Positions 20,946 to 29,839 of a DNA stretch of 44,593 nt are shown one piece after another. This stretch comes from Brevundimonas sp. UBA5936 (GTDB taxonomy: Bacteria; Pseudomonadota; Alphaproteobacteria; Caulobacterales; Caulobacteraceae): NCBI GenBank assembly GCA_002430835.1, contig DJDA01000092.1, forward strand, positions 1 through 44,593, read 5' to 3'. The stretch's first letter is position 1. Every line of letters begins with the position of its first letter. The notes under the pieces were generated by a model, which saw only the letters and a list, made by a program, of their open reading frames with translations, was not told where the DNA came from and did no database searches. The position numbers were made by a program, and so were the translations under genes.

Positions 20946-23900
20946 TTAGAAGCGCAGGCTCAAACCCGCGACGATGCGGCGGTCCGTCAGACCATTGTAG
21001 CAAAGAAGCGCATCGTCATTGATGCAGTACTCATTGGCGTCTTCACGCGTCAGGTTGATCGCCTCCAGACCCACGGTGGCCCAGCTGTTGATCTCATAGT
21101 TGACGCTGGCGTTCAGTTGGCCGCGGTCGTCGCTGACGCGCGGAACGTCAAACGCCGAGGTAAAGGCTTCCGTGTTGATGAAGTCGGAGCGCCACGTGTA
21201 GCGCATCCGGGCGCTCAGCCCGCCCCGCTCGTAGAAGAGCGTCGCATTGTAGGAATATTTCGAGAGGTTCTCCAGCTCGACGCGATCCTGAGGCAGCGGA
21301 TTGAATCCCAGGTCGCGGGTCGTGTTCCGCGTCAGGCCGATGGTCCGGTAGCTGTCAACGTTCCCGCCGGTCTTCTGATAGGTGAAGTTGCCGATGAAGC
21401 CGAAGCCGGACATCCAGCCGAGGCGATCCTCCCATTGCGACAGATCGTACTGGAAGGCCGCTTCGACGCCCGTCTGGGTCGTCTCGCCATCCACGTTGAA
21501 CGTCGACGTCAGCGGAACGCAGATGCCGGTCTGCCCCTTGTCCGGGTGGTTGACGTTGATGACGGCGATCGGGTTGTAGATGCCGCCGCCAGGGCAGGAC
21601 GGGTCACGGCTTCGGTTCACCACGCCGTTCACGGCGTTGTCCGGCGGGCTTTCGGTGACGCTGGCGAACAGATTGTCGCGCACCTTGTGGAAGACGCCGA
21701 GGCTGACCAGGCTGGACGGAGCGAAATAGTATTCGGCCGACAGGTCGAACGACAGGACGGTTTCCGGCTCCAGGTTCGGATTGCCGCGGTTCACCGCCGT
21801 GTTCTCGCTGGTGGCGAAGGTCACAGAGGACGACAGCCGGTTGAAGTCAGGCCGGCGAATGTCGCGGGCCACACCCGCTCGAATGATGACGTCCTCACGC
21901 GGCTCGGCCACCAGGTTGAAGCGCGGCAGCCAGAATTCGTAGGAGGTGTTGTGCACCGCCCGGCTCGCGTTCGTGCCGCTGGCGACCGTATTGCCGACAG
22001 AGTTGAGATCAGTGCTGACATAACGGACGCCGGCGTTGCCGCGCATGGGCATGCCGAACGCTTCGGTGTCGAAATTGGCCTGCAGATAGGCGGTGCTGGT
22101 CTTCTCGGTGATCTCGAAGAAGGCGCTCGCTTGCGACGTCGGCTGACCGATCAGCGGAATATTGGAGCCGTTGGCGGCGTTGCTGGCGGCGATGGCGGTG
22201 TTGAGCTCGGCCAGGGTTCCAGCCGGATCGCCGAAGGCCTTGGCGCCGTCCAGGATCAGGAAGTCCGAGAAATACAGATGGCGATCATCGGCCGCGTTGA
22301 AATTGTTCGGGCCGGCGATCAGCAGGTTGGAGAAACGGTCGCCGCTGGGACGGAAGAAGGACGAGTTGACGTTGGTGAAGTTGGTGCTGCCCGTGACGTT
22401 GTCATTGAGCGCGCTGGTCTCATTCCAGCGCAGGCCCGCATCGATCGAGGTGATGAAAGGCAGAACGCCGTCCATGGCGTAGGAAGCGTCGAGGCGGAAC
22501 GCCTTCTCTTCATTCTCGCGAACGCTACGACCCTGCGACACCTGATGCAGACGATAGTTGGCGGGGTCCAGCAACTGGGCCGCGCTGGGCGTCGAGAGCT
22601 GCCCCTGAGCGATGCCGAACTGCAGCATCCCGCCGCTTAGGTCGAACTCGATCGGCACGCCGTTGGCCAGCGACACGCCCCGAACCGGCTGAGGACTGTT
22701 GGGATTGACGAATTCCAGCGTGGTGTTGAAGCTGGGCAGGACCGAGTCCGAGGTCGACAATGACGCCTGCGCGCTGAGCGACAAGCGATCCAGATCCCAC
22801 TCGCCGCCCAGTGCGAACACGCGGCTTTCGGTCACGCGCGAGCCCGTATCGCTGGTCGTGCGCAGATAGGGCGCAAGATTGCCGTCCGTTCGAGGCAGGA
22901 TGAGCCCCTTCAGCGCCGCCTGGACGGAGCCCAGGTCCGTCGTCCCGTTCGGGCCCTGGACCTTGCCCAGGTTGACGGTTTCGAACGCCGTGTTCGTCGT
23001 GTTGTCGACCACGCCGTTGTCCGAAATGGTCGAGATCTGCACGGTCGAGCTCTGTTCGGCGCGCTGCTGATCGTTCAGCGTCATGTCGAAATAGAATTTC
23101 AGATTGTCCTTCGGCTTCCACTCCGCCGAACCCGAGAAATTCTTGGTCTCATACTCGAAATTATCCAGATCCTGATTGAAGAACTGGATGCGCATGAAGG
23201 GGAAGGCCTCGGCGCTCAGACGGCCCGAGTCCGGGGTGACGACCGCGTCGCGGTCGACGCGCGGGCGGAAGGCGGCGACGTCCTGCTCGGCGTAGCTGAA
23301 GCTGCCGACCAGGCCGAACTGACCGAAGTCCGTATCCCAGCGCTTGCCGATCGTGCCCGAATAGCGCGGCGTCAGGGTGTCCGACAGGTCGCTGTATTCG
23401 GTCTGGGCGCGGAAGGCGAACAGGGGATCCTTCAAATCCAGCGGGCGAATGGTCCGCAGATTGATGGTGCCGCCCACCGAGCCTTCGATCGTCTTGGCCT
23501 CCGGCACCTTGATGACCTGCACCGAGCTGATCATCGAGGCCGCCAGGTCGTCGAAGCTGATGCCCGACCGGCCCGAGCCCGAACCCACCGTCGAGACGCC
23601 GTTGATTTCTACCCGATTGGCGTCTGTGCCGCGAATCTGCACGCCGCGCCCGACGCCCGCCTCGCGGGTGATCTGGATGCCGGTGACGTTCTCGAGCACC
23701 TCGGCGAGATTCTGGTCCGGCAGCTTGCCGATGTCCTCGGCCTCGATGACCTCGACCAGGTTGGCGGCGTTGCGCTTCTGCGACAGGGCGTTCTGCAGCG
23801 AGGCGCGAATACCGGTGACGACGATCTCATCGACCTGAGTGACGTCGGCGCTCCCCGCCCCATCCTGATCCGGCTCAACGCTTTGGGCGAACGCCGGAGC

Positions 23901-23990
23901 GGCCGCCATCAGCGCCGTCGTCGTCAGCAATATCGCCGTCAGTCGTTTGCCGGAATTCGCTCGAACGCCAGCATCCCCCATTTGCCTCAT
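20946..23990 (-). CDS. TonB-dependent receptor, alginate-oligomer uptake
   Basis: A 1014-aa outer-membrane receptor of the Caulobacter/Xanthomonas polysaccharide type. A signal peptide (LTAILLTTTALMAAAPAFAQ) and a TonB box with DEIVVTGIRASL come first. The plug domain follows (IEAEDIGKLPDQNLAEVLENVTGIQI, RGTDANRVEINGVS, VIKVPEAKTIEGSVGGTINLRT), then the long beta-barrel ending in RIVAGLSLRF. GGGAGG precedes the first ATG. It is the last gene of the alginate locus and has its own copy of the palindrome found before the lyase operon, at 24084-24103. The substrate is inferred from these neighbours. Confidence 0.93.
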   Translation of the reverse strand: MRQMGDAGVRANSGKRLTAILLTTTALMAAAPAFAQSVEPDQDGAGSADVTQVDEIVVTGIRASLQNALSQKRNAANLVEVIEAEDIGKLPDQNLAEVLENVTGIQITREAGVGRGVQIRGTDANRVEINGVSTVGSGSGRSGISFDDLAASMISSVQVIKVPEAKTIEGSVGGTINLRTIRPLDLKDPLFAFRAQTEYSDLSDTLTPRYSGTIGKRWDTDFGQFGLVGSFSYAEQDVAAFRPRVDRDAVVTPDSGRLSAEAFPFMRIQFFNQDLDNFEYETKNFSGSAEWKPKDNLKFYFDMTLNDQQRAEQSSTVQISTISDNGVVDNTTNTAFETVNLGKVQGPNGTTDLGSVQAALKGLILPRTDGNLAPYLRTTSDTGSRVTESRVFALGGEWDLDRLSLSAQASLSTSDSVLPSFNTTLEFVNPNSPQPVRGVSLANGVPIEFDLSGGMLQFGIAQGQLSTPSAAQLLDPANYRLHQVSQGRSVRENEEKAFRLDASYAMDGVLPFITSIDAGLRWNETSALNDNVTGSTNFTNVNSSFFRPSGDRFSNLLIAGPNNFNAADDRHLYFSDFLILDGAKAFGDPAGTLAELNTAIAASNAANGSNIPLIGQPTSQASAFFEITEKTSTAYLQANFDTEAFGMPMRGNAGVRYVSTDLNSVGNTVASGTNASRAVHNTSYEFWLPRFNLVAEPREDVIIRAGVARDIRRPDFNRLSSSVTFATSENTAVNRGNPNLEPETVLSFDLSAEYYFAPSSLVSLGVFHKVRDNLFASVTESPPDNAVNGVVNRSRDPSCPGGGIYNPIAVINVNHPDKGQTGICVPLTSTFNVDGETTQTGVEAAFQYDLSQWEDRLGWMSGFGFIGNFTYQKTGGNVDSYRTIGLTRNTTRDLGFNPLPQDRVELENLSKYSYNATLFYERGGLSARMRYTWRSDFINTEAFTSAFDVPRVSDDRGQLNASVNYEINSWATVGLEAINLTREDANEYCINDDALLCYNGLTDRRIVAGLSLRF

Positions 23991-24083
23991 CGCGTGCCTC
24001 CCAGTGCGCTTTTTTTATTATCCGAACGCTGGATTGGCCTTACCTATCTGTCAACCTCTTTTCGGACCACAATAGATTAATTC

Positions 24084-24103
24084 AATAGACCAATTGGTCT
24101 ATT
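24084..24103. promoter_or_regulatory. Operator palindrome before TonB receptor gene (GntR/FadR-type)
   Basis: AATAGACCAATTGGTCTATT is a perfect 20-bp palindrome between kdgK and the receptor gene. Its inner 16 bp, TAGACCAATTGGTCTA, recur exactly at 34335-34350 before the PL6 lyase gene. It is the likely binding site of the FadR-type regulator encoded at 34348-35088. Confidence 0.75.
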
Positions 24104-24127
24104 TTTGGAGTGGACGTATCCACCGTC

Positions 24128-25237
24128 TCAGCGGCTGCCGCCGCGCTCGCCCCGAATAAGCGCCTCGATTTCAGCCAGATCCGTCTCGGCGTTATCGCCG
24201 GGCGTCGTCATCGCCAGAGCTCCGTGGGCGGCCGCCAGCTCCACCGCCTGCTGAGCGCCCTCACCCGCCATGAGCCCGTGGATGAGGCCCGAGGCGAAGG
24301 CGTCGCCGCCGCCGACGCGATCCAGAATCTCCAGGTCCGGTCGAGCCATGGAGACATGTCGCTCGTCCCGTTCATGGAACACGCCCTGCCAGCCGTTGAC
24401 CGTCGCGCTCTTCGGGTCACGCAGGGTGTAGGCGACGCCCCTCAGTTGCGGAAAGGCGTCGAAGGCCATCTGCGCCGCCTTGGACGGCGGCCCCGGATCG
24501 GTCGGCCAGGCGCGCCGCCCGACCTCTTCGCTGACCAGCCCCAGGCAGGCGGCCAGTCCCCGATCATCCGCAAATATCAGATCGCACTCGGCCACGATGG
24601 CCCGGTTGATCGCGCGCAGGGCCTCAGGGTCCGGATGGCTGCGCCACAGGCTCTCGCGATAGTTAAGATCATAGGACACGACAACGCCGAGGCGTCGCGC
24701 CGCGCGCACAGCCGCCAGGGCGGTCCGCGCCGTCTCGGCCGACAATGCCGCGAAGACTCCGCCGGTATGCAGCCAATGCGCGCCGCTCGCGCCCAGAACA
24801 TCGTCCCAGTCGAACGCCTGCGGGTCGAGCGCCGACGCCGCCGAGTACGCCCGGTCGGACACGCCCTGCGGCGGCCGGACGCCGAAGCCGCGCTCGGTGA
24901 AGTTGAGGCCCATTCGCGCCTCGCGTCCGACGCCGTCGTAGTCGCGCCAGACGATGGCGCCGACATCCACACGCGCCTGGGCGATCAGGCTTTCGGTCAG
25001 CACGCCCAGAGGATTGCGCGGCAGGGCCGTCAACACCGCCGTCGGCCGCCGGAAGGTTCGGCTGAGCCCCCGCGCGACATTGTATTCGCCGCCGCCCTCC
25101 CAGACGTTGAAAGCGCGGGCGCTGCGAATCCGCCCCTCGCCCGGATCCAGACGCAGCATCACCTCGCCGAGAGCGACAAGATCCCACCGCTTGGCGCCGC
25201 CGACGGGCAGCGCCCATGAATGCTTCGCCTCGCTCAT
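24128..25237 (-). CDS. kdgK: 2-keto-3-deoxygluconate kinase
   Basis: A 369-aa PfkB-family sugar kinase that would phosphorylate KDG to KDPG, the last step before the Entner-Doudoroff aldolase. The start at 25237 (MSEAKHSWALP) overlaps the upstream esterase stop as ATGA; an ATG at 25249 is also possible. The N-terminus LVALGEVMLRLDP is followed by GGGEYNVARGLSR, the usual substrate region. The C-terminal PfkB signature DRVGGGDAFASGLIHGLM carries the catalytic Asp. The alginate context supports KDG as substrate; another keto-sugar acid kinase is the main alternative. No aldolase gene is present in the window. Confidence 0.88.
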   Translation of the reverse strand: MSEAKHSWALPVGGAKRWDLVALGEVMLRLDPGEGRIRSARAFNVWEGGGEYNVARGLSRTFRRPTAVLTALPRNPLGVLTESLIAQARVDVGAIVWRDYDGVGREARMGLNFTERGFGVRPPQGVSDRAYSAASALDPQAFDWDDVLGASGAHWLHTGGVFAALSAETARTALAAVRAARRLGVVVSYDLNYRESLWRSHPDPEALRAINRAIVAECDLIFADDRGLAACLGLVSEEVGRRAWPTDPGPPSKAAQMAFDAFPQLRGVAYTLRDPKSATVNGWQGVFHERDERHVSMARPDLEILDRVGGGDAFASGLIHGLMAGEGAQQAVELAAAHGALAMTTPGDNAETDLAEIEALIRGERGGSR

Positions 25238-26448
25238 CGCGCGTCGCATCCGAACAGCGACAGATCGACCGCCTCAGCCATCAACCGGTATCCCTCATCA
25301 TTGGGGTGGAGCATGTCGGGACGAGCGGCGCCCGCTCGGAAGCTCTCTGGATCCGCCTGATCCCGAACGGCCGCGTCGAAGTCCACGACCCCGTCAAACG
25401 CGCCCTCGTCGCGGATGAAGGCGTTGAGGGTCCGACGCGCCTCCGACGACGGGGCGTCATAACGCTCCGATCCCTTGAACGGCGTCAGGGTGCCCGCGAC
25501 AGCCTTGATTCCATGATCATGCAGGCGGGCGACCAGTTGGCGATAACCTTGAACCATGTCCGCTGCATTGCGGCCTGGCTTGGCGGGATCGCCCCCGTGG
25601 CGGATGTCGTTGATGCCTTCCAGCAGGATGACGTAGTCGATCTGCGGCAGGGCCAGGATGTCCCGGTCCAGCCGCGCCAGCCCGGAATGGGACCGACCGT
25701 GGTCCAGCAGCTTGTTGCCGCTGATGCCCTGATTCAGCACCACGAAGCGGCCGGGACAGGTCGTCTCGAAGCGGCGCGCCAGCATGCTGGGCCAGTCGCG
25801 CTCGGCCCCCAAGGTGGCCGTCGCGCCCTCCGTGATGGAATCGCCGAAGGCCGCCACCACGATCGGCGCTGTCTCACGCTCGCCATAGACGGCGGAGATC
25901 ACGTTCTGGCGGTAGTCCAGGGCGACGTCATCGCCGGGCGTCGCCACTCCCTGCCCTATCCGCACGACGGTGCGGCGCACGGCGGGGCGGGTCGGATCGG
26001 GAAAGCGCAGGCTGACCGAGACCTGTGAGAAGGCCGGCGCATCCAGAGCCACCGGATCGCTGATCAGGACGGAGCCGACGGGGATCGTCACCTCGCTGCG
26101 CCCGTCGAAGAGCACCGGCGTCGTGCCGTCCTCGCCCGTCAGGCCCAGCCGCATGTCGGCCACGCGCAACGGCGCATCGCCCAGCTCATTGCTGACGCGC
26201 AACCGAAGCGCACGCACCGACGCGCCCAGACGCATGTCCTGGCGGACCGTCTGCCCCGCGAACTGCACGGGCGCCTCGGGCGTGCCGTCCTTGCGGTCTG
26301 GCGCGGGCGAGGCGGTCCAGACCGGGCTCCACACCTGAGCCGAGGCGGCGCCCGCCGCGCCCCAGGCGACGCCGGCCAGCGTCAGGGCCAGAAGGGCCGC
26401 GCGACGGCGGCCGGCTTTGAACGGCGAGACAGAAAACGGACGGATCAT
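25234..26448 (-). CDS. SGNH/GDSL esterase, second of tandem pair
   Basis: A 404-aa exported esterase. The start is the ATG at 26448 (MIRPFSVSPFKAG), one base after the preceding stop; a frame further upstream overlaps the neighbour gene. The signal sequence (RRAALLALTLAGVAWGAAGAASA) is clear. Block I is AAFGDSITEGATAT (nucleophile Ser), block III GNKLLDHG, block IV LLEGINDIRHGG, and block V DMLHPNDEG (Asp-His). All catalytic blocks are present. It shares layout and the AQVW-x-P-x-W-x-ASP start of the mature protein with the preceding gene. Deacetylation of O-acetylated alginate or oligomers is inferred from context. Confidence 0.88.
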   Translation of the reverse strand: MIRPFSVSPFKAGRRRAALLALTLAGVAWGAAGAASAQVWSPVWTASPAPDRKDGTPEAPVQFAGQTVRQDMRLGASVRALRLRVSNELGDAPLRVADMRLGLTGEDGTTPVLFDGRSEVTIPVGSVLISDPVALDAPAFSQVSVSLRFPDPTRPAVRRTVVRIGQGVATPGDDVALDYRQNVISAVYGERETAPIVVAAFGDSITEGATATLGAERDWPSMLARRFETTCPGRFVVLNQGISGNKLLDHGRSHSGLARLDRDILALPQIDYVILLEGINDIRHGGDPAKPGRNAADMVQGYRQLVARLHDHGIKAVAGTLTPFKGSERYDAPSSEARRTLNAFIRDEGAFDGVVDFDAAVRDQADPESFRAGAARPDMLHPNDEGYRLMAEAVDLSLFGCDAR

Positions 26449-26449
26449 G

Positions 26450-27706
26450 TCAGGGCCTCGGCGGTGAACAGGGACTGGGAGCGAAGACGTCGGGGTCAAT
26501 CGCCTCGGCCATCAGGCGATGGCCTTCGTCATTGGGGTGATAGCCGTCTTCACGGTGGGCGCCGGGGCGAATGCGGCCCGGCCGGGCGACGTCGTCGAGG
26601 GCGGCCTCGAAATCGATGATCCCGTCGAAGATCGCGCCCTGGCGGATCAGGGTGTTGAGCTTACGACGTTTGTCGTCGGTCGTCGGGCCGGGAATGGCAG
26701 GCTCAGCCACAGGCGAGGCCAGGATAGGGGTCAGCACCCCGCCGATGACCTTGATGCGCTGGGCCTGAAGCGCCCCAACGGCCTGCCGGTATCCAGTGGC
26801 GACATCGTCCACTCCGGCGCCCGGACGGTCGCGCGCAGGGCCTTTCTGGCGCACGTCGTTGAGACCGGCCATCAGCACCACATGGGTGACGCCGGGCATG
26901 GCCAGAACGTCGCGCTCCAGCCGCGAGACGAGGGAAGGCGAGCGTCCGTCCGAAGCCACCATATTGCCGCCGATCCCGGCGTTCACCACCACGAAGGCGT
27001 CGGGGCAGACGTCCTCCAGACGGCGACCCAGCTGGTGCGGCCAGGCGCGATGGGCGCCGAGGGTCGTCGATCCGCCTTCGGTGATGGAATCGCCGAGGGC
27101 GACAATGACGGCGGCGGGCGCCGTCGGACGCTGGGCCAGCACGGCCGAGACGACGCCCTGGCCGCGCAGAAGCGCCGCCGCGTCGCCGGGCGCGGCGTCA
27201 CCCGAAGCGATCCGCACCGGGCCGAGCCGGACGGCGGGCCGGGTCTCGTCGGGCAGGTAGGCGCTGACCGTCAGCTCGGCATAGGCGGGAACGGCCACGA
27301 CCAGCGGATCGCTGAGCGCAAAGCCGCCCGGAGGAATGACAGCATAGGCGGCGCCGTCGAAGCGCAGAGGGTGAGCGGCCTCGCCCTTCAACCCCGCCTC
27401 GGCGCGGCCGATGACCAGCGGCCCTTCGCCCAGTTCATTGCTGAAACGAACGCGCACCGCCGCCGCCGCCGTCGCCATCAACAGATCCTGCCGCAGGGTG
27501 ACGTTTTGCAGCCGCGGCGGCGCGCCGTTGGCGGCGGTCTCGTTCCGCCAAGGCATGGGCGAGGCGAGCCACGCCGGAACCCAGACCTGAGCGCTTGCGA
27601 TGGCGGGCGCCGCCAGCGTCACGCACAGACCGGCGGCCAGGGCCGCCAGGGACCGCCGCGCCGCTCTGCGTCGTGAGAAGGGATTGCCCGCCATCGCTCG
27701 CCTCAT
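26450..27706 (-). CDS. SGNH/GDSL esterase, first of tandem pair
   Basis: A 418-aa exported esterase with a signal sequence ending near AIASAQVW. SGNH blocks are VALGDSITEGGSTT (Ser), GIGGNMVASDG (Gly/Asn), MAGLNDVRQKG (Asn-Asp) and DGYHPNDEG (Asp-His). The catalytic set is complete. The start is read from the ATG at 27706; another ATG at 27694 is plausible. It sits between the SDR gene and its paralogue with one-to-four-base junctions. Tandem copies inside an alginate operon suggest complementary acetyl-ester specificities; acetyl-xylan or other carbohydrate esterase activity remains possible. Confidence 0.88.
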   Translation of the reverse strand: MRRAMAGNPFSRRRAARRSLAALAAGLCVTLAAPAIASAQVWVPAWLASPMPWRNETAANGAPPRLQNVTLRQDLLMATAAAAVRVRFSNELGEGPLVIGRAEAGLKGEAAHPLRFDGAAYAVIPPGGFALSDPLVVAVPAYAELTVSAYLPDETRPAVRLGPVRIASGDAAPGDAAALLRGQGVVSAVLAQRPTAPAAVIVALGDSITEGGSTTLGAHRAWPHQLGRRLEDVCPDAFVVVNAGIGGNMVASDGRSPSLVSRLERDVLAMPGVTHVVLMAGLNDVRQKGPARDRPGAGVDDVATGYRQAVGALQAQRIKVIGGVLTPILASPVAEPAIPGPTTDDKRRKLNTLIRQGAIFDGIIDFEAALDDVARPGRIRPGAHREDGYHPNDEGHRLMAEAIDPDVFAPSPCSPPRP

Positions 27707-27709
27707 GCC

Positions 27710-28462
27710 TTAGGAGAAGTAGGTTCCGCCGTTCACATCGACGTTGGCGCCGGTCATGAAGCCGGCGGCGTCCGACGCCAGGAAGACGGCGACATCAGCG
27801 GCCTCTTCAGGATGACCTTCCCGGCGCAGCGGCGTGCCGTTGGCCACGGCCTGGCGCACCTCGGGCTTGGTGAAGTCGTCGTGGAAGCGGGTCGAGATCA
27901 TACCGCAGCACAGGGCGTTGACGCGGATTCCCTTGGGCCCCAGCTCCTTGGCCATGGCGCGGGTGAAGGTCATCACCGCCGCCTTGGACGCCGCATAGAG
28001 GGAGGCGCCGGGACCGCCGCCGTCACGCCCCGCCTGTGAGGCGAAGTTCACGATGGCCGCGCCGGAAGACATGTGCGGCACGACCGCTCGCGTCGTCAGG
28101 AAGGTCGAGCGGAAGTTCACGTCCATGACGCTGTCGTAGAAGGCGTCGTCGATCTCCAGCAGCGGCTTGCGGGCCACCATGCCCCCGGCCGTGTTGACCA
28201 GAATGTCCACGCCGGGGCCGAACGCCGCCTGGGCCGCCGACACCAGACCGTCGACGCCTTCGGGCGTGGTGACGTCGGCGCGGTGCAGCACGGCGGTCCC
28301 GCCCGCCGCCTCGATCAGGCGCAGCGTCTCTTCGGCGCTGGCGGCGTCGTTGGCGTAGTTGACCACGACCTTGGCGCCTTCGGCGGCCAGCTTCAGCGAC
28401 ACCTGGCGTCCGATGTCGCGTCCGCCGCCCGTAACGATGGCCACCTTGTTGTTGAGTTTCAT
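27710..28462 (-). CDS. SDR oxidoreductase, likely DEH reductase
   Basis: A 250-aa classical short-chain dehydrogenase. The start is MKLNNKVAIV at 28462; an in-frame ATG further upstream gives a non-typical extension. The cofactor motif TGGGRDIG, the NTAGG strand, the catalytic YAASK with upstream serine in FASQAG, and the ending DVNGGTYFS are all present. In alginate pathways an SDR of this type reduces 4-deoxy-L-erythro-5-hexoseulose uronate (DEH) to KDG with NAD(P)H. That assignment rests on its place between the hexuronate-type MFS and KDG kinase. Other sugar-acid dehydrogenases share the fold. Confidence 0.85.
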   Translation of the reverse strand: MKLNNKVAIVTGGGRDIGRQVSLKLAAEGAKVVVNYANDAASAEETLRLIEAAGGTAVLHRADVTTPEGVDGLVSAAQAAFGPGVDILVNTAGGMVARKPLLEIDDAFYDSVMDVNFRSTFLTTRAVVPHMSSGAAIVNFASQAGRDGGGPGASLYAASKAAVMTFTRAMAKELGPKGIRVNALCCGMISTRFHDDFTKPEVRQAVANGTPLRREGHPEEAADVAVFLASDAAGFMTGANVDVNGGTYFS

Positions 28463-28505
28463 CTCGCTCTTAGTCCTTGAAAGCAAAGTGAGGATTGGAA
28501 AGGGA

Positions 28506-29792
28506 TCAACCGCGCGCCGACGGGACGTCGACCTTCTCGATGCGACCGGTCACGACCCAGATCGCGACCAGGCAGAGCGGCACGAGCGCGGCCACGAGGA
28601 TGAAGATCGGGGCGTAGGAGACCTTGGTCATGACCGGCACCAGCCAGGTGGTGATCAGGGTTCCGGCTACGGCCGCCATGCCGCCGACGCCCGCCAGGGA
28701 GCCGACCGACTTGCCGTGGAAGACGTCGCCGGGCAGCGTCTGGATGTTGCCGATGGCGACCTGGAAGCCGAACAGGACGGCGGCGATGGTCAGCACGGCG
28801 ATCGTGGGATCATCAGCGAGCACCGCGCCCAGCAGGGCCGGCGCCATGATCACGCAGCCCAGGGTGATGACCCATTTGCGGGCGCGGTCGATCGAGCGGC
28901 CCGAGGCGATCAAGCGCCCCGACAGCCAGCCGCCGAACAGGCTGCCCAGCATGGCGCCGACGAAGGGCACCCAGGCGAAGATGCCGATCTGCTTGATGTC
29001 GAAGGAGAAGGTTTCGGCCAGATAGATCGGCAGCCAAGAGACGAACAGCCACCAGATCGGATCGAGGAAGAAGCGGGCCAGAACGATGCCCCAGCTCTGC
29101 CGGTGCGACATCATCTGCTTCAGGCTGGGCGCCTTGGCCGGTTCGGTCTCAGGCGTCGCAACCGTTTCGGCCGGAGCATCCAGGATCAGGGCGCGCTCGG
29201 CGGCGTTGACCCACGGATGCTTGTCCGGCCCCGCGCGATAGATCACCAGCCAGGGCAGCACCCAGATGAAGCCCAGCGCGCCGATCAGCAGGAAAGTCCC
29301 CTTCCAGCCCAGCGACAGGAAGAGTAAGGCGATCAGGGGCGCCGAGACGATGGCCCCGATCGAGGCCCCGGCGTTGAAGATGCCCTGGGCGAAGGCGCGC
29401 TCCTTGGGCGGGAACCACTCGGCGTTGGCCTTAACCGCGCCGGGCCAGGCGCCGGCCTCGCTGACGCCCAGCATGGCGCGGAAGATGCCGAAGGAGGCGA
29501 TGCTGCTGGCCGTGGCGTGCAGGGCGATCGAGATCGACCACAGGCCGATCGACCAGGCGAAACCCAGGCGCGTGCCGATGCGGTCGAACAGCCGTCCGAA
29601 GGCGAACTGGCCCGCCGCGTAGAAGAGCATGAAGATGGTGACCAGAAGGGCGTAATCCTCCTTGGTCGCGCCGATCTCGCCGGCGATCTCGGGCCACATC
29701 ACCGCCAGGGCGTTGCGATCGATGTAGTTGATCACCGTGGCCACGGCGATCATGGCGATGATGGCCCACCGGACGGCGGATCTCTTTTGCAT
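28506..29792 (-). CDS. MFS transporter, anion:cation symporter (hexuronate-type)
   Basis: A 428-aa permease with about 12 membrane segments. The start MQKRSAVRWAIIAM at 29792 follows AGGGGAGG. The first helix pair carries NYIDRNALAVMWPEI, and the MFS signature loop is GRLFDRIGTR. SEAGAWPGAVKANAEWFPPKERAFAQGIFNAGASIG is strongly reminiscent of the ACS family (ExuT-like), as is the central WWLFVSWLPIYL. It would take up DEH or unsaturated oligo-uronates across the inner membrane. Its position between PL17 lyase and DEH reductase genes supports this; the substrate is inferred. Confidence 0.9.
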   Translation of the reverse strand: MQKRSAVRWAIIAMIAVATVINYIDRNALAVMWPEIAGEIGATKEDYALLVTIFMLFYAAGQFAFGRLFDRIGTRLGFAWSIGLWSISIALHATASSIASFGIFRAMLGVSEAGAWPGAVKANAEWFPPKERAFAQGIFNAGASIGAIVSAPLIALLFLSLGWKGTFLLIGALGFIWVLPWLVIYRAGPDKHPWVNAAERALILDAPAETVATPETEPAKAPSLKQMMSHRQSWGIVLARFFLDPIWWLFVSWLPIYLAETFSFDIKQIGIFAWVPFVGAMLGSLFGGWLSGRLIASGRSIDRARKWVITLGCVIMAPALLGAVLADDPTIAVLTIAAVLFGFQVAIGNIQTLPGDVFHGKSVGSLAGVGGMAAVAGTLITTWLVPVMTKVSYAPIFILVAALVPLCLVAIWVVTGRIEKVDVPSARG

Positions 29793-29839
29793 GTCTGGTC
29801 CTCCCCTTGTCGGGCCGGTCGCGCGCGGCGCCGGCCTCT

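Noticed and set aside
20907..22640. 577-residue plus-strand frame over the TonB receptor gene
   Set aside because: Antisense shadow of the receptor; no motifs.
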